Assembly: GCF_029870285.1 (NCBI RefSeq)
Contig: NZ_JACSYA010000020.1
Span: forward strand, 1 to 64,000
Direction: 5' to 3'
DNA from: Delftia sp. PS-11
GTDB lineage: Bacteria; Pseudomonadota; Gammaproteobacteria; Burkholderiales; Burkholderiaceae_C
DNA: 64,000 nucleotides
Part shown: positions 1-7,204 of the stretch, piece after piece
Numbering within the stretch: the first letter of the stretch is position 1
Layout: each line of letters begins with the position of its first letter
Position numbers and translations under genes: made by a program
The notes under the pieces: generated by a model
The model's database searches: none
What the model was told of the DNA's origin: nothing
The model's input: the letters and a program-made list of their open reading frames with translations, nothing else

Positions 1-1056
1 TGCGCCTACCAGGGCATGGTGCGTGCCGGACGCGGCCACGGTGGACAGCGGGGCATCCACGGCATGGCCGACCAGATGCTGCTCGGATGTGCCGCGCAGC
101 GGGGCCAGCGTGGGCGCCACCACCGAAAAATGGCCGCCCTTGACCTGGGCGCAGATCGTGCGCAGCGGCGCGTCAGCGGGCATGGTGCGCTGGTTGCTGG
201 AGTTGGCGTGCTCATTGAGGTAGGCGGCGCGGCCGCCCACAATGAACGGATTGGCACTGGTCAGCACATGGCGCCACAGGCCCTTGGCGACCCGGCGCAT
301 GGTGTTGTCCACCAGCGGCCGGCGACGGCCGAACACGCTCTCGGCGGGCAGGTCGAAGTCGATGCACTCTGCTGCCGTGCGGTGCGCGGCCAGCTTGCCA
401 GCCAGGACGCGGCGGTCCGTGGGCTCGGCATGGGTCTGCTCGGGCCAGACGATGGGCAGGCCGTCGCGGCGGGCCACCAGGAACAGGCGCTTGCGAATCG
501 TGGGCGTGCCGTGGTCGCTGGCGCGCAGCTCGCGCCAGTCCACCTGATAGCCGTGCATGCGCAACTGCCGGACGAACGACTGAAAGGTCTTGCCCCGGCG
601 CGCGGGGTCGGGCCGGGCTTGGCCGTCCGGGCCCACCAGGATCGGGCCCCAGGTCTGGAACTCTTCCACGTTCTCCAGCATGAGCACGCGCGGTTTTGTG
701 AGTGCCACCCAGCGCATACCGACCCAGGCCAGGCCCCGGATGTGCTTCGAGACTGGCGTGCCGCCCTTGGCCTTGCTGAAATGCTTGCAGTCCGGAGACA
801 GCCAGACCAGGGCCACCGGCTGGTTGCCAGTGACCTGAATGGGGTTCACGTCCCAGACCGATTCGCACAGGTGCAGCGTGTGCGGGTGGTTGGCGGCGTG
901 CATGGCCAGCGCCTCGGGGTCGTGGTTGATAGCGATGTCCACGGGGCGGCCGAATGCGGCCTCCAGGCCGGTGCTGGTGCCGCCCCCGCCTGCGAAGTTG
1001 TCAATGATGAGTTCGCCGGGGAAGGCCAGGGGCAGTGTGAAGTTGTCGCGCTTCAT
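1..1056 (-). CDS. Phage C5 cytosine DNA methyltransferase (C-terminus cut by window edge)
   Basis: The minus-strand frame is open from the ATG at 1054-1056 to the window edge (352 codons), so only the N-terminal part is visible. Near the N-terminus it has the SAM-binding motif I form I-D-N-F-A-G-G-G-G. It then has an S-P-D-C-K-H-F-S block with the catalytic cysteine (motif IV, phage variant of PCQ) and an E-N-V motif VI. These identify a DNA (cytosine-5)-methyltransferase that transfers methyl groups from S-adenosylmethionine to C in DNA. No restriction partner is visible, which suggests an orphan phage enzyme, possibly protecting phage DNA from host restriction. It is the leftmost visible gene of the early leftward operon, 114 bp beyond the H-NS-like gene and behind a terminator. 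Confidence 0.9.
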   Translation of the reverse strand, partial: MKRDNFTLPLAFPGELIIDNFAGGGGTSTGLEAAFGRPVDIAINHDPEALAMHAANHPHTLHLCESVWDVNPIQVTGNQPVALVWLSPDCKHFSKAKGGTPVSKHIRGLAWVGMRWVALTKPRVLMLENVEEFQTWGPILVGPDGQARPDPARRGKTFQSFVRQLRMHGYQVDWRELRASDHGTPTIRKRLFLVARRDGLPIVWPEQTHAEPTDRRVLAGKLAAHRTAAECIDFDLPAESVFGRRRPLVDNTMRRVAKGLWRHVLTSANPFIVGGRAAYLNEHANSSNQRTMPADAPLRTICAQVKGGHFSVVAPTLAPLRGTSEQHLVGHAVDAPLSTVAASGTHHALVGA

Positions 1057-1073
1057 CGGGTGGGGCTCCAGAA

Positions 1074-1111
1074 ACGAAAAAGCCCGCTCTCGGCATGGCG
1101 CCGGGCGGGCT
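1074..1111 (-). terminator. Intrinsic terminator after H-NS-like gene
   Basis: Read on the minus strand, AGCCCG and CGGGCT arms form a stem and are followed by a run of T residues. It lies between the H-NS-like gene and the methyltransferase gene, so the methyltransferase needs read-through, antitermination or its own promoter. Confidence 0.65.
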
Positions 1112-1170
1112 GGGAGAGGGGGAGGGATCAGGGAAGAGGCCGCGCGGCCCCTTCGCTCATGCCTCGGGGG

Positions 1171-1572
1171 TCAGGCGGTCTTGATTTCAAACGGCGTGCG
1201 GTCAGCAACGTCCTTGATCCAGTTCGGGGGCTTGCCCCGGCCCGTCCAGGTCGCACCGGTGGCCGGGTCGCGGTACTTGGCCACGCCCACGGTGCTGGGC
1301 TTGGCGCCGGCCTTCGCTGGCGGGAACACGTCATCAGCAGTCAGGCCGTACTCCTTGATGACTTCATTCGCCATGGCGATGCCTTCGGCTTTGCGCTCGG
1401 CCTGGGCCTTGGCGATTTGGGCTTCGAGTGCGGACTTTTGTGCCAGCAAGTCTTTGTAAGTGCTCACGATGATTTCTTTCGTTGGTGTGATGGGTTGATC
1501 AGTGGCCGCAGGGCTGGCGCTGGGTGCAGTCTCGTTGCTCTGCTTGGTGTTGGTGTCTTGTGCTTGGGTCAT
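1171..1572 (-). CDS. H-NS family DNA-binding protein (prophage-encoded)
   Basis: 133 residues. The N-terminal half is polar and helical (about residues 35-75, K/Q/A/E-rich), matching the oligomerisation region of H-NS proteins. The C-terminus ends with K-Y-R-D-P, then T-W-T-G-R-G-K-P-P and W-I, which is the characteristic H-NS DNA-binding loop and core. H-NS proteins bind AT-rich DNA and silence foreign genes. Here the protein may act on host or competing phage promoters, or modulate the prophage itself; that role is inference. The start overlaps the stop of the ParB-like gene by 4 bp (ATGA), so the two are probably translationally coupled. A shorter start near residue 37 is possible, because the first 30 residues are low-complexity. 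Confidence 0.88.
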   Translation of the reverse strand: MTQAQDTNTKQSNETAPSASPAATDQPITPTKEIIVSTYKDLLAQKSALEAQIAKAQAERKAEGIAMANEVIKEYGLTADDVFPPAKAGAKPSTVGVAKYRDPATGATWTGRGKPPNWIKDVADRTPFEIKTA

Positions 1573-2471
1573 TTGGTGAGCTTCTGTTTGATTGCGGTGT
1601 CGATGGCCTGGCGCGGGGTTTCGAACACGCCGGGTTGCTGGATGTCGTCACGCGGCCACTTCAGCCAGTAGCCGGTCTGTCCAGGCTCAGGGCTGGCAAG
1701 ATCGACTTTCCCTCCGCAGACGACGATGGCGCCCTCTTCGATCAGGAAGTCCAGGCGTTTGGAGTCGGCGCGTGCATCGCTGGCGCTGGCCTTCGGCTGG
1801 TCCGTGGTGGCTGCTGTGATCTTGGACTTGCCTTTGGCCTGGGCCTCCTGCCACTGCTCGCCGAGTACGGCCGATGATTTCTCCCCGTGCTTGCGCACTG
1901 CTTTCGCTGCGCGCGTGGCTGACACCTGGCCAGCCTTGACCATGGCGCGCACCGGGCTGGGTGCGTCACCCAGGGCCAGCAGGTCCTGCACATGCTGCAC
2001 GGACTTGCCAACCTTCTTGGCGATCTGCGCGGGCGTCCAGTTGAATGCGCGCAGGCGCTTGTAGCCCTCGGCGATCTCAGCCGGCGCCAGGGGCTTGTTG
2101 TTGGCGCTGGTGATGATGCGCGCGATCCGGTCTTCCTCGTTGCCCTCGAAGAGCACGACGTGGATCCAGGCCTCGCCGTCCTTCTGGCTGCGCAGCGGGG
2201 CGCCACGTTCCAGGGCGCGTCCAATGGCCGCATGCCGGCGATGGCCGTCCACGATCCACATCCCGCCTTCGTCGCGCGGGCGTACTTCGAGGGGTGGGAA
2301 CTTGCCGCCGCCGATGATGTGCAGGGCAAGCGCCTCGATGCTCTCTTCGAGTTCCGCACCGTCTTGCCGCAGGTTGAATCCTGGCTCGATGTGCAGGCTC
2401 TCATACCGGACCTGCACGCCGTCGGCGCGTTTGACCTCGCCGGTATCGCGCATCTTTCGGATGGAGTTCAT
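1569..2471 (-). CDS. ParB/RepB-like DNA-binding protein
   Basis: 300 residues. The first third looks like a ParB/sulfiredoxin-type fold, with an N-L-R motif near residue 34, P-P-L-E-V-R-P near 60 and a V-D-G-H-R-R-H motif around 75, the hallmark of ParB N-domains. A KorB-type helix-turn-helix region follows (about 130-200, T-P-A-Q-I-A-K-K-V-G-K-S), then a Q/K/A-rich linker and a C-terminal segment of unknown fold. ParB proteins bind DNA and nucleotide. No parA gene or parS cluster is seen in the prophage part of the window, so a role in partition is not supported; transcription control or nuclease activity are alternatives. The gene overlaps its neighbours on both sides by 4 bp, within one leftward operon. 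Confidence 0.85.
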   Translation of the reverse strand: MNSIRKMRDTGEVKRADGVQVRYESLHIEPGFNLRQDGAELEESIEALALHIIGGGKFPPLEVRPRDEGGMWIVDGHRRHAAIGRALERGAPLRSQKDGEAWIHVVLFEGNEEDRIARIITSANNKPLAPAEIAEGYKRLRAFNWTPAQIAKKVGKSVQHVQDLLALGDAPSPVRAMVKAGQVSATRAAKAVRKHGEKSSAVLGEQWQEAQAKGKSKITAATTDQPKASASDARADSKRLDFLIEEGAIVVCGGKVDLASPEPGQTGYWLKWPRDDIQQPGVFETPRQAIDTAIKQKLTK

Positions 2472-2794
2472 GGCTTGAGGGATTCAAGGTATGCCCGCAC
2501 TGCGGGCGGGATGGCCTCGGCGATGTCGCTGGGCGGCGTCTCGTGCCGGCCTGTGCGGCGGCTGTATTCGAGGGACTGAAGAATCCGCGCTGCGCCCATG
2601 TCCGCAAGGGTTGCAACGATGTCGTCTCCGACCACAGCCAGTCCAAACGACCAGGCGCGCGCGCCGGACTTGACGATCACCCATGGGACGCCGAAAAGGC
2701 CGGAGGGGGCTGTCACGATCACATCAATGTCCGCGCAGTCGGTCAGCTCGGTGATGCGCAGGGCCAGCAGGGGAGGTGTTGCAGTGGTTTTCAC
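2468..2794 (-). CDS. Hypothetical phage early protein
   Basis: 108 residues, not recognised. It has a hydrophobic central part around I-D-V-I-V-T-A-P and W-V-I-V-K but no clear membrane helix. The C-terminus is acidic and helical. Its stop overlaps the ParB-like gene start (ATGA) and its start lies 9 bp after the rdgC stop, so it belongs to the leftward early operon. Codon use and GC are like the neighbours, which supports real coding. Confidence 0.65.
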   Translation of the reverse strand: MKTTATPPLLALRITELTDCADIDVIVTAPSGLFGVPWVIVKSGARAWSFGLAVVGDDIVATLADMGAARILQSLEYSRRTGRHETPPSDIAEAIPPAVRAYLESLKP

Positions 2795-2803
2795 AGTGGC
2801 CCC

Positions 2804-3715
2804 TCATGCTGCTGGCTGCGTCTGGCCTGTACGCCCTTCGCCGCCCAGTGCCTCGATCAGGTCGGGTATCAGCTTGCGCAGTTCGCCCGTGGCAATCGCC
2901 ACATCGGCATCGAAGCCGCCATCGTCCTGGGACTTCCCGTCTGTCACTGCGTCCAGCATGGCGACCTTGCGCAGCTGCAGGCCTTCGGTGAGCACGAAGC
3001 TCACGCGGTCATCCCATGTCATGGCCAGCCGCGTGGGCAGCTTGCCGTGCTGGATATGCTGGCGCACCTCGTCAATGTCCAAGGGGTGGCGGCCGTAGCG
3101 CACCACGGCTTTGGACTCGTCGCATGCTTTGAGTTCGCACTCGCGGTCCACGCTGAATTCCTGGGGCGGCTCTTGGGAGACAAGCCAGTGCGCCATGGCT
3201 GCCTGCGGGCTGGTCTGTGTATCGACCAGGGCCAGCGCAAAGCCCTGCAGGCCCTCGACCAGCATGCTCACCACCTCGTCTGCGCGCGCCTGGCTGCCTG
3301 TGTCCAGCACCAGGGTGCAGGCCTGGGGGTCGATCCATACCCACATCGCGCCCTGCTTGGTGAATGCCATAGGCAGCAGGTCCAGCTTGGCCTCGTCCTT
3401 GAGATCCTTCTTTTCTTTCTTGCCAGGCTTGCGGCCTTCGGTGGCCTCGATATGCGCGGCCTTCTCGTTGACGCGGCGTTTGAGCACGCTGGCGGGCAGC
3501 ACCTTGGACTCGGTCTTGAAGCGCATGACCCACTGGCCTGCGACGGACTCGACCAGTGCGCCATGCTCTTCGCCGCGCGGTGGCGCCCAGCCCACAGAGC
3601 GCTCCTGCGTAGCGCCGCATTCGGCAAACGGGCTCTGGGCAAGAGCGGCTTCGAGCGCCTGCAGGTCGGGCGTCCAAGATCCTGCGATGCGGTAGATGAT
3701 GAGATTGGTGAACAT
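2804..3715 (-). CDS. rdgC: RdgC-like recombination-associated protein
   Basis: 303 residues, the usual length for RdgC. The N-terminus M-F-T-N-L-I-I-Y-R and later features (K-R-R-V-N-E-K near 80, K-x-K-K-D-L-K near 103, L-P-M-A-F-T and W-I-D-P near 128, a T-G-S motif near 140) are typical of the family. RdgC forms a ring dimer that binds duplex DNA and restrains RecA-mediated recombination. Bacteria normally carry it on the chromosome. A phage copy in the early operon suggests it modulates RecA during phage replication or limits RecA-driven repressor cleavage (inference). A 12-bp sequence shared with the immunity operators covers its start codon. Confidence 0.92.
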   Translation of the reverse strand: MFTNLIIYRIAGSWTPDLQALEAALAQSPFAECGATQERSVGWAPPRGEEHGALVESVAGQWVMRFKTESKVLPASVLKRRVNEKAAHIEATEGRKPGKKEKKDLKDEAKLDLLPMAFTKQGAMWVWIDPQACTLVLDTGSQARADEVVSMLVEGLQGFALALVDTQTSPQAAMAHWLVSQEPPQEFSVDRECELKACDESKAVVRYGRHPLDIDEVRQHIQHGKLPTRLAMTWDDRVSFVLTEGLQLRKVAMLDAVTDGKSQDDGGFDADVAIATGELRKLIPDLIEALGGEGRTGQTQPAA

Positions 3716-3722
3716 GGTGTTT
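3711..3722. promoter_or_regulatory. Third copy of the 12-bp immunity-operator sequence, over the rdgC start
   Basis: The 12-mer aacatggtgttt, also present at 5443-5454 (oL) and 6958-6969 (oR), occurs here exactly and spans the rdgC start codon. It is half of the larger palindrome seen at 5429-5452. A CI or Cro site inside the early operon is possible but unproven. Confidence 0.4.
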
Positions 3723-4177
3723 CAGAAGGACTTGGGGTTCTTGGGGAGTGCGCCGTAGTAGTGCGCGTGCTCGTCTGTCCAGCTGTCATGACCGAGCAGT
3801 GCGGCATGTGCTGCTGTGGCAATGGCCAGCTTGGGGTTTTGGCGCTTGGCATTGCTGGACACGATTTCGAGCAGCTTCACGTAGCCGCGCGTCTTCATGA
3901 TTCCCCAGGAGGGGAAGTCGGGAGGCATGCGCTTTGTCATCTCTGCCGCGCAGCGTTCCAGCGCATTGCATGCTTCTGTGTGCAGGTTTTTGGCTGCTTC
4001 GCGGGCTTCTTTTGCTGCCTCGGTCAGCTGCTTTGCTTTGAGCCTGAGCCCGTATGCATCCACGGCGACCTTGCATTGCTTGGCTTGCTGGCGCAGCTCT
4101 TTTGCTTCATCGGTGAGCTGTTTGACCTGTTGGCGTGCTGCCATTTCGGCCGCATGGATCTCGGCTGGTGTGCGCAT
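3722..4177 (-). CDS. Hypothetical coiled-coil phage protein
   Basis: 151 residues, not recognised. The first 80 residues are rich in A, K, E and Q with heptad character, predicting a coiled coil. The C-terminal part contains P-P-D-F-P-S-W-G and a H-D-S-W-T-D-E-H-A-H-Y-Y block, suggesting a small folded domain. It lies 12 bp after the small membrane protein gene and 6 bp before rdgC in the same leftward operon. Confidence 0.65.
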   Translation of the reverse strand: MRTPAEIHAAEMAARQQVKQLTDEAKELRQQAKQCKVAVDAYGLRLKAKQLTEAAKEAREAAKNLHTEACNALERCAAEMTKRMPPDFPSWGIMKTRGYVKLLEIVSSNAKRQNPKLAIATAAHAALLGHDSWTDEHAHYYGALPKNPKSF

Positions 4178-4189
4178 GTGTTGGCCTCG

Positions 4190-4399
4190 TCAAAAAGGGA
4201 TGCTCCTGCTCATCGCGGAAGCTGCCGCGATACAGACCGCGCTGATGGCGACCCAGATGGCGATGTGGCGCACGGTGCGCTGGCGCTGTCTGCGCGCTGT
4301 GTGGTGGGGCTCCAGCACGGGGCCGGGGCGCGATGCTGTGCGCAGCCATACGGCGTCAGGGTCATCGCAATAGGGCTCAGAGGGGGTAACGCGTATCAC
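4190..4399 (-). CDS. Small phage protein with one C-terminal membrane helix
   Basis: 69 residues, not recognised. The first 40 residues are basic and proline-containing. Residues from about 44 (I-A-I-W-V-A-I-S-A-V) form a single hydrophobic helix, so it is probably a tail-anchored inner-membrane protein. It sits in the leftward early operon, immediately downstream of the terminator at 4426-4450. Confidence 0.55.
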   Translation of the reverse strand: MIRVTPSEPYCDDPDAVWLRTASRPGPVLEPHHTARRQRQRTVRHIAIWVAISAVCIAAASAMSRSIPF

Positions 4400-4425
4400 G
4401 GGCGTCTCCTGATGAGTGGCGGGAA

Positions 4426-4450
4426 TAAAAAAGCCGCCTCAGTGGGCGGC
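4426..4450 (-). terminator. Terminator overlapping the stop codon of the upstream early gene
   Basis: On the minus strand GCCGCC and GGCGGC arms enclose a 6-nt loop and are followed by six T residues. The stop codon of the gene at 4439-4795 lies in the loop. All genes further left (rdgC to the methyltransferase) lie behind it, which implies antitermination or partial read-through in the pL operon. Confidence 0.7.
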
Positions 4451-4795
4451 ATCGGGTTGGTTGAAAAAGCTGGTCCCTGGCCAGGCGTAGAGCAGCAGGC
4501 CACTCTCTTTGGTCAATTTCGCCATCTTCTTCAGCTCGTCATGTTGCGTCAGTACCGCGCTGGTGATGGCGAGCTGAGTGATAGGGTCTGTGCCGGGCCC
4601 TTTTCTACCGAAAGAGCGTTTTTCGAGTGCCTGCAGTGCAGCATGGTGTGCAAGATCCCGCAGGTATACGGCGAGCCAGTAGGCGGGATTCGTTGTTGCC
4701 GGGCGTTCTGGGTAGGCCATGCACAGGTACTCGGCCTTGGGCTTGCGCGGTTGCCGGGGGCGTTGTGCCGGGTTGGGTGCGAGGGACTGCTGCAT
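4439..4795 (-). CDS. Hypothetical phage early protein
   Basis: 118 residues, not recognised. The N-terminus is proline- and arginine-rich. The middle (Y-W-L-A-V-Y-L-R-D-L-A-H-H-A-A) looks helical, and the protein is basic overall. It is the first convincing gene downstream of the candidate pL promoter, with about 600 bp of leader in front. Coding is supported by position and orientation only. Confidence 0.5.
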   Translation of the reverse strand: MQQSLAPNPAQRPRQPRKPKAEYLCMAYPERPATTNPAYWLAVYLRDLAHHAALQALEKRSFGRKGPGTDPITQLAITSAVLTQHDELKKMAKLTKESGLLLYAWPGTSFFNQPDAAH

Positions 4796-5400
4796 GGTGG
4801 TCTCCTGTCGGTGAAAAGTGCCGGTGCCACGTGTTGCGGCGTGCCAGGGGAAGGCAAAGGAGGGCGGAGAAGATGCCCCTGGCCCGGCTGAAAAAGCAAA
4901 AGCGCCTCTGTGAAGCGCCTTTGGTTTTCCCCCTGATCTCGCCCAGGGGGAGGCGCCGCGACTGCGGGCGTATGCGTGTGGTGGCGTCTCTTGGCTATGG
5001 AAGGGCGGGTGCTCCTTCAGCCATCGGCCAACTGTGATCCCGTGCCGTCTGTCGTGCGGCTTTCACGTTCGCCGTGGTTGGCGTGAGGTGGGCCGGGTTG
5101 TCCGGCTCAGGTGTGTCGCATGTGCTCTCCTTCGCGGCGATTCCGCATGGTGTTTGTTTCCCTGTCTTTCTCGTCTTGGCGCAGGGGTATGCCTCATCCG
5201 TTTTGCCCGTGTACCGCGCTTTGGCGGGCTGTGGCCTGGCAGGACTGCCAGAGCAGAGCAGCGGCCCATGCCCGCTGGTGCTTGTGCCGGGCGAACACCC
5301 CGCAGGTGGGGTGAGCAACATCGGCGCTGAACTGTGAAAGACCGGTGGGGCTTGCCCGGTCGATGCCGTGGGGCCCATCGCGTTGTGTGCGCGATGGGTG
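4796..5400. other. Leader of the leftward early operon, no convincing gene
   Basis: About 600 bp between pL and the first clear early gene. A minus-strand frame from 5414 to 4995 (139 codons) is open, but its first ATG lies upstream of the predicted pL start point, it has no ribosome binding site, and its product is low-complexity. I treat it as doubtful. The region contains the nested inverted repeat at 4915-4956 and could hold antitermination sites. Confidence 0.5.
4915..4956. repeat. Nested inverted repeat in pL leader
   Basis: Outer arms GCGCCT (4915-4920) and AGGCGC (4951-4956) enclose inner arms CCCCCTG (4929-4935) and CAGGGGG (4944-4950). In the leftward transcript this would fold into a long hairpin without a T-run. 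It may act as a leader structure or antitermination element. Confidence 0.55.
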
Positions 5401-5401
5401 T

Positions 5402-5430
5402 ATTTAAACATCATGTTTTCTTTTGGTCAA
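5402..5430 (-). promoter_or_regulatory. Candidate early leftward promoter pL
   Basis: On the minus strand TTGACC (complement of 5425-5430) and TTAAAT (complement of 5402-5407) are separated by 17 bp. The -35 element overlaps the palindromic operator at 5429-5452 and the spacer holds a second palindrome (5406-5418). This is the expected layout for a CI-repressed early promoter. Confidence 0.65.
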
Positions 5431-5452
5431 CACCATGGTTGAACATGGTGTT
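5406..5452. promoter_or_regulatory. Candidate left operator region (oL), two palindromes
   Basis: First site: AAACAT, one base, ATGTTT (5406-5418), a perfect palindrome. Second site: AACACCATG (5429-5437), 6-bp spacer, CATGGTGTT (5444-5452), a perfect 9-bp inverted repeat. The 12-mer aacatggtgttt in the second site recurs at oR and at the rdgC start. These are probable CI/Cro binding sites. Confidence 0.65.
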
Positions 5453-5462
5453 TTTTTTGAGG

Positions 5463-5488
5463 CGAAAAAAAACCCGCTTGACGCGGGT
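5463..5488 (-). terminator. Terminator closing the repressor operon
   Basis: Read on the minus strand, ACCCGC and GCGGGT arms with a 5-nt loop are followed by eight T residues. It ends the CI-plus-accessory-gene transcript just before pL, keeping lysogenic transcription out of the lytic leftward operon. Confidence 0.85.
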
Positions 5489-5509
5489 GCTCGGGCGGGT
5501 GGTTTGTCG

Positions 5510-6232
5510 CTAGCTACGAGGCGGCAGCTTGGCACTGACTATGACAATGTCTCCGCTGGCGGAGTGGATCACTGGTCTGAAGTCGTCTGCAGTGCTGAAC
5601 CCTGCTCGTGCCAAATTTTCCATGTCTGTTATCGCGATCTTCCCCGATCCTCCAACAGACCCTTCTGCGTACAAGTAAATGTCATCGCTTCCATCTGGAG
5701 ACCAGCAGTCCACATCGCGTCCTGGGGTGCATTTATTTACCGTCTCCGGATCCACACCCTCTCTAATTAAAATCAAATACCCATTCCTAATAGTTGTTAT
5801 GCTGTGAAAATATGGAACTTGGTTGTCGGTTGAAAATTTTAGCTTTCTATCCACTAATGTGCCTGGCGGTAGGTGAAAACTAATATCAATGCCAAGGCTA
5901 AATTTTTCTTCGCCTTTACTATTAAATATTCTTGTTATTCTCGCGTGTGCTTTAGTCTCTTTCCCCTGAACTCCAGACTTCGCAACTGCACCATGATAGT
6001 CATCGATGTAATACCTAGATAGTGCCCCTATTTTTGAATCATCAATTGATACTGATATTGGCGTTGTCCCATATTTATTCTTCGGCTCTTCTTTCAGGGT
6101 AGCTGATACGAAAATAGATAGCTCCTCTCCATCTGGCCATCTTGTTATTTTTGAAAATTTTTCTTTTGCCGATGATTCAATATCGACTATCTGTTTATAT
6201 GATCCAGTTGAAGGCCAATGCGTCTTTTGCAT
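5510..6232 (-). CDS. AT-rich accessory (moron) gene behind the repressor, unknown function
   Basis: 240 residues, not recognised. It starts 15 bp after the repressor stop in the same direction and ends at a strong terminator, so it is probably cotranscribed with cI and expressed in the lysogen. It is markedly more AT-rich than its neighbours, a sign of separate acquisition. The protein is polar and mixed alpha/beta, with no signal peptide or membrane helix. A stretch near residues 60-95 (I-S-V-S-I-D-D, G-A-L-S-R-Y-Y, A-H-A-R-I) vaguely resembles HIRAN-type DNA-binding domains, but that is a weak visual resemblance only. Its position is typical of superinfection-exclusion or other lysogenic-conversion genes. 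Confidence 0.8.
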   Translation of the reverse strand: MQKTHWPSTGSYKQIVDIESSAKEKFSKITRWPDGEELSIFVSATLKEEPKNKYGTTPISVSIDDSKIGALSRYYIDDYHGAVAKSGVQGKETKAHARITRIFNSKGEEKFSLGIDISFHLPPGTLVDRKLKFSTDNQVPYFHSITTIRNGYLILIREGVDPETVNKCTPGRDVDCWSPDGSDDIYLYAEGSVGGSGKIAITDMENLARAGFSTADDFRPVIHSASGDIVIVSAKLPPRS

Positions 6233-6247
6233 GTTTCATTGTCTCTT

Positions 6248-6895
6248 CTAAAAAATCATGGAGTCACCGCCGACGCTCCCTGCTACGCGCTCCACGCACT
6301 CGACTTCTCGGCGGCTGATGGTCATAGGGGCATAGCCGTTGTTAATGCTCAGCAACTGCAGTTCATCGCCCCGGATCCAGTTCAGCTGTTTTAGGACACA
6401 GTTCCCATCGCTGAGTTTGACCACTACATCACGCCCTGGCTGAGCCTCAATACTTGGGGTGATCACAACAAATTCCCCAGCTCTGTATCGTGGGTGCATC
6501 GAGTCCCCCTTGACGCGCAGGGCATAGGCGCGCGGGTCGCCGGTCCAGTAGTCCACCCAGCCTTCTAGCGTGTTGTCCTGCACGAGGTAGCCATCAGGGC
6601 CTGCGCGGACGCTGCCTGTTACAGGAATGCGGCGTGCCTTCTTGAGATCGGGGGCGGGCTCTACATTTGTTACGTCGCCCGTCATCGGGCCATCGCCGTA
6701 CTTCATCCAGCGCATGCTGATCCCACGCTCTGCAGCCGCCACCAAGCCATCGCTGGATGGGCCGCGCGTTTCCCAATTTTTCGCCGTTTGGGAGTTTGCT
6801 AGCCCCAGGAACTGCGAAACGTCTGTAGGGCCTACAGATGGCTTGCCTGTGAGTTTTGCGATGGCTTGGTAGATGCGCTCAGTGACAGGATGCAT
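6248..6895 (-). CDS. CI-like self-cleaving phage repressor (S24 peptidase)
   Basis: 215 residues from the ATG at 6895. An upstream in-frame ATG at 6949 would put the start within the pR -35 element and is less likely. The N-terminal 60 residues form a helix-turn-helix domain. A linker follows with the Ala-Gly cleavage site at about residues 98-99 (V-R-A-G-P). The C-terminal S24 domain has the catalytic serine in G-D-S-M-H-P (about 132) and a lysine in V-V-V-K-L (about 160). It should bind oL and oR as a dimer, keep the lytic genes off and be inactivated by RecA-stimulated autocleavage after DNA damage. It is divergent from the Cro-like gene and followed by the AT-rich accessory gene. Confidence 0.93.
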   Translation of the reverse strand: MHPVTERIYQAIAKLTGKPSVGPTDVSQFLGLANSQTAKNWETRGPSSDGLVAAAERGISMRWMKYGDGPMTGDVTNVEPAPDLKKARRIPVTGSVRAGPDGYLVQDNTLEGWVDYWTGDPRAYALRVKGDSMHPRYRAGEFVVITPSIEAQPGRDVVVKLSDGNCVLKQLNWIRGDELQLLSINNGYAPMTISRREVECVERVAGSVGGDSMIF

Positions 6896-6943
6896 TCTGT
6901 GATTTTTCAACGAATCGTTTAAACGCGCCGTTTCAACACTGCG

Positions 6944-6976
6944 TTGCAATCAGTTCCAACATGGTGTTTAATGTTG
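6944..6976 (+). promoter_or_regulatory. Candidate rightward promoter pR with operator oR
   Basis: TTGCAA (6944-6949) and TTTAAT (6967-6972) are spaced by 17 bp. An inverted repeat, CAACAT (6957-6962) and ATGTTG (6971-6976), overlaps the -10 box and contains the 12-mer shared with oL. The predicted start point, about 6979, is next to the cro ATG at 6980, so the cro message may be leaderless. Confidence 0.7.
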
Positions 6977-6979
6977 GGC

Positions 6980-7204
6980 ATGAACATCGCCGCTACTGAA
7001 CTGATCGACCGCCTAGGCGGTAGCACTGCTGTGGCCAATCGTCTCGGCTGGCGCACCTTGAACGGCTCTCGCCGCGTCAACAACTGGAAGCGGCGAGGCA
7101 TCCCGCCGAGCGTCCAGTTGCAAAACGATTGGCTCCGAATGTCGCCTGAGCTGGCGCTGCCCACCACCCAGCCGCCCGCAGGCCAGGAGGTGACCCATGG
7201 CTGA
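6980..7204 (+). CDS. Cro-like (YdaS-type) transcriptional regulator
   Basis: 74 residues from the ATG at 6980. The N-terminal 50 residues (L-I-D-R-L-G-G-S-T-A-V-A-N-R-L, then R-R-V-N-N-W-K-R-R-G-I-P) match the helix-turn-helix of YdaS/Cro-like phage regulators. Divergence from the CI-like repressor and the operator between them support a Cro role: binding oR/oL to repress cI and tune early transcription. An in-frame ATG at 6971 would precede the predicted transcription start. The stop overlaps the next gene by 8 bp. Confidence 0.85.
   Translation: MNIAATELIDRLGGSTAVANRLGWRTLNGSRRVNNWKRRGIPPSVQLQNDWLRMSPELALPTTQPPAGQEVTHG

Noticed and set aside
16..1671. Long plus-strand open frame opposite the methyltransferase and H-NS-like genes
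   Set aside because: GC-rich antisense shadow; the minus strand shows clear methyltransferase and H-NS motifs.
2543..4891. 782-codon plus-strand open frame opposite the early leftward operon
   Set aside because: Covers five minus-strand genes including rdgC; cysteine/histidine-rich composition typical of antisense frames, no ribosome binding site.
4995..5414. 139-codon minus-strand open frame starting at 5414
   Set aside because: Its ATG lies upstream of the predicted pL start point, there is no ribosome binding site and the product is low-complexity. Kept only as a remark on the leader region.
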